A stretch of DNA of 64,000 nucleotides from Cellulomonas sp. Y8 (lineage in GTDB: Bacteria; Actinomycetota; Actinomycetes; Actinomycetales; Cellulomonadaceae): NCBI RefSeq assembly GCF_008033115.1, contig NZ_CP041203.1:2170001-2234000 (forward strand), written 5' to 3'. The position numbers were made by a program, and so were the translations under genes. Positions within the stretch are counted from its first letter, which is position 1, and each line of letters begins with the position of its first letter. Below, in pieces: positions 59,667 to 64,000 of the stretch. A model generated the notes under the pieces. It saw only the letters and a list, made by a program, of their open reading frames with translations. It searched no databases and was not told the DNA's origin.

Positions 59667-60551
59667 TCAGGCGCGCAGGTGCGCCCACTCCTGCGGATTG
59701 ACCGTCAGCCACTCGGCGAGGGACTGCGCCGGGCGGCCCGACAGGCGCCGCACGATCGGCGACGGGGTCGCGAGCTCGCCCGCGGCGATGGCCGTGTACG
59801 AGGACACCCAGCCGTCGACCTCCCACGGCTCGGCGGCGTACACGGCACGGGACGCGTAGGCCTCCTCGACCGTCTCCGGGTGGTAGGTGATCTCCCGACC
59901 GGTCGCGGAGGACAGGACCTGCGCCGCCTCGGCGAGGGTGTACCCGCTGGGGCCGGTGACGTCGTAGGTGGTCCCGTCGTGCGCGTGCGCCCGCTCGTCG
60001 AGCAGCACCGCGGTGGCCACGTCCGCGACGTCGTCGTGCGCGACCGCGGCGACCAGGCCGTCGCCCGCCGGCCCGCGGATCACGCCGTCCTCGCCCACGA
60101 AGTGCACGATCGCGTCGTGGTACAGGCAGTCCCGCAGGAACGTGAACCGCAGGCCGGACGCGCGGATGTGCTCCTCGGTGACCCAGTGGTCGCGGGCGAA
60201 CGTGAACGTCGCGTCGGGCGCCGCGCCCATGAACGACAGGTAGACCAGCCGCTCGACCCCGGCGTCGACGGCCGCGTCCACGGCGGCCCGGTGCTCGGCG
60301 ACCCGGTCCGCGGACTCGCGCCCGGACACGAGGAACACGGTCCGCGCGCCCGCGAACGCCGCCCGCATCGACGCCACGTCGCGGTACCCGGGGCTGAGGG
60401 CGACCTCGGTCTCGGTGCCCGGGATCGACGGGGCGCGGTCGGGGGAGCGGACCACCAGGCGCTGGTGCGCCCCCTCCGCGGCGAGCCGGACGGCGAGCCG
60501 TCGGCCCACCCGGCCCGAGGCGCCCGTCACCACGATCAGGTCGTCGTCCAT
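59667..60551 (-). CDS. NmrA/SDR-like NAD(P)-binding protein
   Basis: A 294-residue atypical short-chain dehydrogenase of the NmrA/NAD(P)H-binding type. TGASGRVGRRLAVRL near 9 holds the TGxxGxxG nucleotide loop. It is followed by VFLVSGRESADRVAEHRAAVDAA near 72, LVYLSFMGAAPDATF near 103, FTFLRDCLYHDAIV near 137 and YDVTGPSGYTLAEAAQVLS near 200. It has no catalytic YxxxK pair in the classical place, so it may be a sensor or a quinone-oxidoreductase-like enzyme. The ATG is at 60551. Confidence 0.88.
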   Translation of the reverse strand: MDDDLIVVTGASGRVGRRLAVRLAAEGAHQRLVVRSPDRAPSIPGTETEVALSPGYRDVASMRAAFAGARTVFLVSGRESADRVAEHRAAVDAAVDAGVERLVYLSFMGAAPDATFTFARDHWVTEEHIRASGLRFTFLRDCLYHDAIVHFVGEDGVIRGPAGDGLVAAVAHDDVADVATAVLLDERAHAHDGTTYDVTGPSGYTLAEAAQVLSSATGREITYHPETVEEAYASRAVYAAEPWEVDGWVSSYTAIAAGELATPSPIVRRLSGRPAQSLAEWLTVNPQEWAHLRA

Positions 60552-60663
60552 GCGTCTCCTCCGCACCGGTCGGCGGGGCGCGTGCCCCGGCTGGCAGCGA
60601 CGGTAGCGGTGCGGGGGCTCGTCGGCGACGGGGGTGCGGGGCAACCCTGACGCCGCGTGAGAG

Positions 60664-60669
60664 TACGAT
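60664..60669 (+). promoter_or_regulatory. Candidate -10 of the SulP gene
   Basis: TACGAT, 36 bases upstream of GTG 60706, in the divergent gap with the SDR-like gene. Confidence 0.4.
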
Positions 60670-60705
60670 CCCGTCGGCCCCCACCCGACCTCGAACGGAT
60701 CCCGC

Positions 60706-62253
60706 GTGCCCGCGACCCCCCAGCCCGCCCCCGCGCCGCCCGACGGTGCGCACCCCGCCGTCCCCGAGGCCGACGCTTCGTGGTCGGTGCGCACGGCGCT
60801 GCGCTCGCCGGCCCGGCTGCGCACCGAGGTGCTCGGCGGCCTGGTGGTGGCCCTCGCGCTGATCCCGGAGGCGATCTCCTTCTCCATCGTCGCCGGCGTC
60901 GACCCGCGCGTCGGGCTGTTCTCGTCGTTCGTGATGGCGGTCTCGCTCGCGTTCCTCGGCGGCCGGCCGGCGATGATCTCCGCCGCGACCGGCGCCGTGG
61001 CGCTGGTGGTGGCCCCGGTCGTGCGGGACCACGGGGTGCAGTACCTGCTGGCGACCGTCGTCCTGGGCGGCGTGATCCAGGTGGCGCTGGGGCTGCTCGG
61101 GGTGGCGCGGCTCATGCGGTTCATCCCGCGGTCGGTCATGGTCGGGTTCGTCAACGCCCTGGCGATCCTGGTGCTCGTCGCGCAGCTGCCGCACCTGGTC
61201 GACGTGCCGTGGGTGGTCTACCCGCTGGTGACGGCGGGGATCGCGATCATCGCGCTGCTGCCGCGGCTCACGACGGTGGTGCCGGCGCCGCTGGTGGCGA
61301 TCGTGCTGCTGACCGTCGTGACCGTCGTGGCGGGGCTGGCCGTCCCGCGGGTGCGCGACCAGGGCGAGCTGCCGGACAGCCTGCCCGCGTTCGTGCTGCC
61401 CGACGTCCCGCTGAACCTGGAGACGCTGCGGATCATCGCGCCGTACGCCGTCGGGCTCGCGCTGGTCGGGCTGCTCGAGTCGCTGATGACCGCGAAGCTC
61501 GTCGACGACGTCACCGACACCCACTCGGACAAGACCCGCGAGGCCTGGGGACAGGGCGCCGCGAACGTGCTCTCCGGCCTGTTCGGCGGCATGGGCGGCT
61601 GCGCGATGATCGGCCAGACGATGATCAACGTGAAGGTCTCGGGTGCCCGCACCCGGATCTCGACGTTCCTGGCCGGGGCGTTCCTGCTGGTCCTGGTCGT
61701 GGTGCTCGGCGACGTCGTCGGGGCGATCCCGATGGCCGCGCTGGTGGCCGTCATGGTGATGGTCTGCGTCGCGACGTTCGACTGGCACTCGGTGCGGCCG
61801 TCGACGCTGCGCCGGATGCCGCTGAGCGAGACCGCGGTGATGCTCGTGACGGTCGCGGTCACCGTCGCCACGCACAACCTCGCGTACGGCGTCGTGTCGG
61901 GCGTCCTGGTGGCGACGGTCCTGTTCGCCCGCCGCGTGGCGCACCTGACGACCGTCACCCGGCTCGACGCGGGGGAGGACCCCGGCGTGCGGCGGTACGC
62001 GGTGTCCGGGGCGCTGTTCTTCGCGTCGTCGAACGACCTCGTCTACCAGTTCGACTACGACGGCGACCCCGCGCGGGTGGTCATCGACCTGGCGGACGCG
62101 CACGTCTGGGACGCGTCGACGGCGGCCACGCTGGACGCGATCGTCACCAAGTACGCCGCCAAGGGGAAGACGGCGGAGGTGGTCGGGCTGAACGCGGACA
62201 GCGCGCGGCGGCTCGGGCGGTTGGCGGAGGCTCTCGGCGGCGGCGGGCACTGA
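60706..62253 (+). CDS. SulP family anion transporter with STAS domain
   Basis: A 515-residue membrane transporter of the SLC26/SulP family. LRTEVLGGLVVALALIPEAISFSIVAGVDPRVGLFSSF near 38-75 is the signature first region; about 11-12 helices follow to residue ~410. LFGGMGGCAMIGQTMINVKVSGARTRIST near 290-318 is conserved. The C-terminal ~90 residues form a STAS domain (FASSNDLVYQFDYDGDPARVVIDLADAHVWDAS). The ion is unknown; sulfate, bicarbonate or dicarboxylate are possible. The start is GTG 60706. Confidence 0.93.
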   Translation: MPATPQPAPAPPDGAHPAVPEADASWSVRTALRSPARLRTEVLGGLVVALALIPEAISFSIVAGVDPRVGLFSSFVMAVSLAFLGGRPAMISAATGAVALVVAPVVRDHGVQYLLATVVLGGVIQVALGLLGVARLMRFIPRSVMVGFVNALAILVLVAQLPHLVDVPWVVYPLVTAGIAIIALLPRLTTVVPAPLVAIVLLTVVTVVAGLAVPRVRDQGELPDSLPAFVLPDVPLNLETLRIIAPYAVGLALVGLLESLMTAKLVDDVTDTHSDKTREAWGQGAANVLSGLFGGMGGCAMIGQTMINVKVSGARTRISTFLAGAFLLVLVVVLGDVVGAIPMAALVAVMVMVCVATFDWHSVRPSTLRRMPLSETAVMLVTVAVTVATHNLAYGVVSGVLVATVLFARRVAHLTTVTRLDAGEDPGVRRYAVSGALFFASSNDLVYQFDYDGDPARVVIDLADAHVWDASTAATLDAIVTKYAAKGKTAEVVGLNADSARRLGRLAEALGGGGH

Positions 62254-62335
62254 GCGGGCCGGTCGCCCGGGCCGGGGTCCCGGTCCGGGTGCCAGGATGG
62301 ACGCCGGACCCGACGACCCCCTGGGAGGACCCGGC

Positions 62336-62872
62336 GTGACGGACGACCGCTACCGCGTGATGACGGTGTGCACCGGCAACATCTGCCGGTCCCCGATGGC
62401 CGAGGTGGTGCTGCGCGCCCGCCTGGAGGACGCCGGGCTCGGCGACCGGGTGGTGGTCGACTCGACCGGGGTCAGCGACGAGGAGCACGGCAACCCGATC
62501 GATCGCCGGGCCCGCGCGGCGCTGGCCTCGCGCGGCTACGACGTGCCCCGGCGGGAGGCTCGCCAGGTGCGGGCGGGCGACCTGGCCCACCGCGACCTGG
62601 TGCTGGCGATGACCGCGTCGCACGCCCGGGCGCTGCGGCGGATCGCCGACGACGACGAGGCGGCCGGGCGGGTGGTGATGTTCCGGACGTTCGACCCGGC
62701 GGCGCCGCGGGTGGCGGACCGCGCGGACGAGCACCTGCTCGACGTCGACGACCCGTGGTACGGCGGGCCGGAGAACTTCGAGCACTGCCTGGACGAGATC
62801 GAGGCGGCGGCGGACGGCGTCGTCGACGCGGTCCGCGCGGCGCTGTCGGACCGGGACGCGGCGCGCGCCTGA
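62336..62872 (+). CDS. Low-molecular-weight protein tyrosine phosphatase
   Basis: A 178-residue LMW-PTP. The P-loop CTGNICRSP is near the N-terminus, with nucleophile Cys12 and Arg18, and the general-acid loop DVDDPWYGG is near 135. It dephosphorylates protein tyrosines; in Actinobacteria some are secreted signalling enzymes. GTG 62336 with GGGAGGAC upstream is chosen; an ATG at 62297 coincides with a CAGGAT -10-like sequence and would add 13 residues before the phosphatase core. Confidence 0.92.
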   Translation: MTDDRYRVMTVCTGNICRSPMAEVVLRARLEDAGLGDRVVVDSTGVSDEEHGNPIDRRARAALASRGYDVPRREARQVRAGDLAHRDLVLAMTASHARALRRIADDDEAAGRVVMFRTFDPAAPRVADRADEHLLDVDDPWYGGPENFEHCLDEIEAAADGVVDAVRAALSDRDAARA

Positions 62873-62999
62873 CCGCGGCGGCGGGCGCGGCCCACGGCGG
62901 GTGCTGCGGGCGCGGCGCGGCGGCGGGTGCGGCCTACGCCTTCCGGCACCGCTCGTGCGGATCGGGGGTGTCCGCGCAGGAAACCGCAGGCGGCTCGCT

Positions 63000-63088
63000 G
63001 CGAGCGCGGCAGCGCGCGGCGAGCGCGGTGGCTGGAGGTGCCGCGCTCGGTTGGAGGTGCCGCGCTCGGCGCGAGGTGCCGCGCTCGG
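63000..63088. repeat. Palindromic repeat cluster, third copy with GC-changed arms
   Basis: Five arms: forward GCGAGCGCGGCA at 63000 and GCGAGCGCGGTG at 63019, then inverted TGCCGCGCTCGG at 63039, 63058 and 63077. Start-to-start distances are 19, 20, 19 and 19, matching the clusters at 17.2 and 18.4 kb, with spacers of 7, 8, 7 and 7. The variable arm core is GC/GC where the other clusters have TT/AA, so pairing is conserved. No nuclease-like gene is adjacent; the 284-bp gap holds no gene. Confidence 0.8.
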
Positions 63089-63143
63089 CGCGCGCCCGGG
63101 CGCCCCGGCGCCGCGGGGCGGGCGCGCTGGGCGCGGGCCGGGG

Positions 63144-63149
63144 CAGGAT
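63144..63149 (+). promoter_or_regulatory. Candidate -10 of the aminotransferase gene
   Basis: CAGGAT ends 7 bases before GTG 63157. An ATG inside this element (63148) is the alternative start. Confidence 0.35.
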
Positions 63150-63156
63150 GGGGCGG

Positions 63157-64000
63157 GTGAAGGTCTCCGCGCGCTCCCAGGTGCCCCCGTTCGCCGTGAT
63201 GGACATCGTCGCGGCTGCCAACGCCCGCCGCGCCGCCGGCCAGTCGGTGCTCAACCTGTGCGTCGGCGAGCCGTCGACCGGCGCCTCCGACGTGGTGCGC
63301 GAGCGCGCCGTGCAGCTGCTCTCGGGCGGCGACCTCGGGTACACCGAGGCGCTCGGCAGCCCGGCGCTGCGTGCGGCCATCGCCGGCCACTACCGGTCCT
63401 GGTACGGCGTCGACGTCGACCCGGCGCGGGTGGCCGTCACCACCGGGTCGTCGGGCGGGTTCATGCTCACGTTCCTGGCGGCCTTCGACGTCGGCGACCG
63501 GGTGGCGCTGGCCCGGCCCGGGTACCCCGCGTACAAGAACATCCTCGCCTCGCTCGGGTGCGAGGTCGTCGAGCTGCCGTGCGGTCCGGAGACCCGGTAC
63601 CAGCCGACGGTCGAGCAGCTGGAGGCGCTGGACCGCCCTGTGGACGGGCTCGTCGTCGCCGGCCCCGCGAACCCGACCGGGACGCTGATCGACCGGGCGT
63701 CGCTCGACGGGCTCGCCGGGTGGTGCGCGGAGCACGGCGTCCGGCTGGTGTCGGACGAGATCTACCACGGCATCACCTACGCCGACGCGGTCGCCGCCGA
63801 GCCCGGCCCGGCCGGTGCGCCCACCGCCGCGACGTCGCTCGGCACCGGCACCGTCGTGGTCAACTCGTTCTCGAAGTTCTGGGCGATGACCGGCTGGCGG
63901 CTCGGCTGGCTGCTGCTGCCCGAGGACCTGGCGGCACCGGTCGACGCGCTCGCCGGGAACGTGGCGCTGTGCCCGCCGGCGCTCGCCCAGCACGCGGGCG
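63157..64000 (+). CDS. Pyridoxal phosphate aminotransferase, class I/II (truncated at window end)
   Basis: The N-terminal 281 residues of a fold type I aminotransferase. GEPSTGASDVVRERAVQLL near 35, GYTEALGSPALRAAIAGHY near 60, the PLP-contacting TTGSSGGFMLTFLAAFDVGDRVALARPGYPAYKN near 92-125, GPANPTGTLID near 168, SDEIYHGITY near 200 and the Schiff-base Lys in NSFSKFWAMTGWRLGW near 230 are visible. The substrate is undetermined; it resembles AspC/AlaA-like enzymes. The gene continues beyond 64000. Confidence 0.93.
   Translation, partial: MKVSARSQVPPFAVMDIVAAANARRAAGQSVLNLCVGEPSTGASDVVRERAVQLLSGGDLGYTEALGSPALRAAIAGHYRSWYGVDVDPARVAVTTGSSGGFMLTFLAAFDVGDRVALARPGYPAYKNILASLGCEVVELPCGPETRYQPTVEQLEALDRPVDGLVVAGPANPTGTLIDRASLDGLAGWCAEHGVRLVSDEIYHGITYADAVAAEPGPAGAPTAATSLGTGTVVVNSFSKFWAMTGWRLGWLLLPEDLAAPVDALAGNVALCPPALAQHAG

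Overview
This window is high-GC actinobacterial chromosome and starts just downstream of where dnaA would be expected. The order dnaN, gnd, recF, DUF721 (DciA-like), gyrB, gyrA, DUF3566, tRNA-Ile, DLW-39, tRNA-Ala, followed by ppiA-like, rhomboid, crgA, sortase E, a TrpG/PabA-type amidotransferase and the pknB-pknA-pbpA-rodA-stp-fhaB-fhaA cluster next to tRNA-Leu, is the conserved origin-proximal block of Actinobacteria. Very high GC, many GTG starts, and the sugar-uptake and glycoside-hydrolase genes fit a Micrococcales organism such as a Cellulomonas relative. That genus-level placement is inference.

Layout. (a) 0.3-10.6 kb: replication and topology genes on the + strand and two tRNAs. (b) 10.7-17.1 kb: membrane, cell-division and surface functions (Ala-rich helical membrane protein, cyclophilin, rhomboid protease, CrgA, DUF881 protein, class E sortase, a 53-residue membrane peptide, glutamine amidotransferase). 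(c) 17.2-18.5 kb: an island made of one AbiEi/DUF559-like gene flanked on both sides by the same ordered repeat cluster. (d) 18.6-27.5 kb: a minus-strand growth and cell-wall signalling operon, transcribed fhaA-fhaB-stp-rodA-pbpA-pknA-pknB. (e) 27.7-37.0 kb: tRNA-Leu, a frameshifted acyltransferase locus, and a sugar system (ROK repressor divergent from a lipoprotein, two permeases and a GH13 glucosidase). (f) 37.0-49.7 kb: accessory stress and metabolism genes, including a two-component system, a small alarmone synthetase with two micropeptides and a universal stress protein, a chemoreceptor, two RibD/DHFR-like reductases, an LLM flavoprotein and a GH114 lipoprotein. (g) 49.8-55.5 kb: two related surface proteins with LAVTG sorting signals beside an orphan winged-helix regulator. 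(h) 55.5-64 kb: an F420-reductase-like enzyme, a structured RNA region with a 12-codon leader ORF, GNAT, a hydrolase-TetR pair with a clear operator, methionine aminopeptidase, an SDR-like protein, SulP transporter, LMW phosphatase and a truncated aminotransferase.

How the parts connect. The region-d operon couples PASTA kinase sensing (PknB), its phosphatase, FHA readers and the RodA/PBP elongation pair. SrtE at 15.5 kb is a plausible anchoring enzyme for the two LAVTG proteins at 50-55 kb, because class E sortases are known to prefer LAXTG. The ABC transporter and GH13 enzyme form an import-and-hydrolysis route under ROK control.

Most unusual signals. (1) A repeat with two forward and two inverted 12-bp arms at fixed 19-20-19 bp spacing flanks the AbiEi/DUF559-like gene twice. 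It occurs a third time at 63.0 kb with the same spacing and compensatory arm changes. (2) A dense RNA element at 56.25-56.50 kb has a leader peptide whose codons pair with downstream sequence, two three-way junctions and a perfect terminator hairpin, but no obvious same-strand target gene. (3) A compact group of DnaA-box-like sites lies 14 kb from the expected origin. (4) There are three apparent frameshifts, in stp, an acyltransferase and its small membrane neighbour; these are either indel errors or genuine decay.
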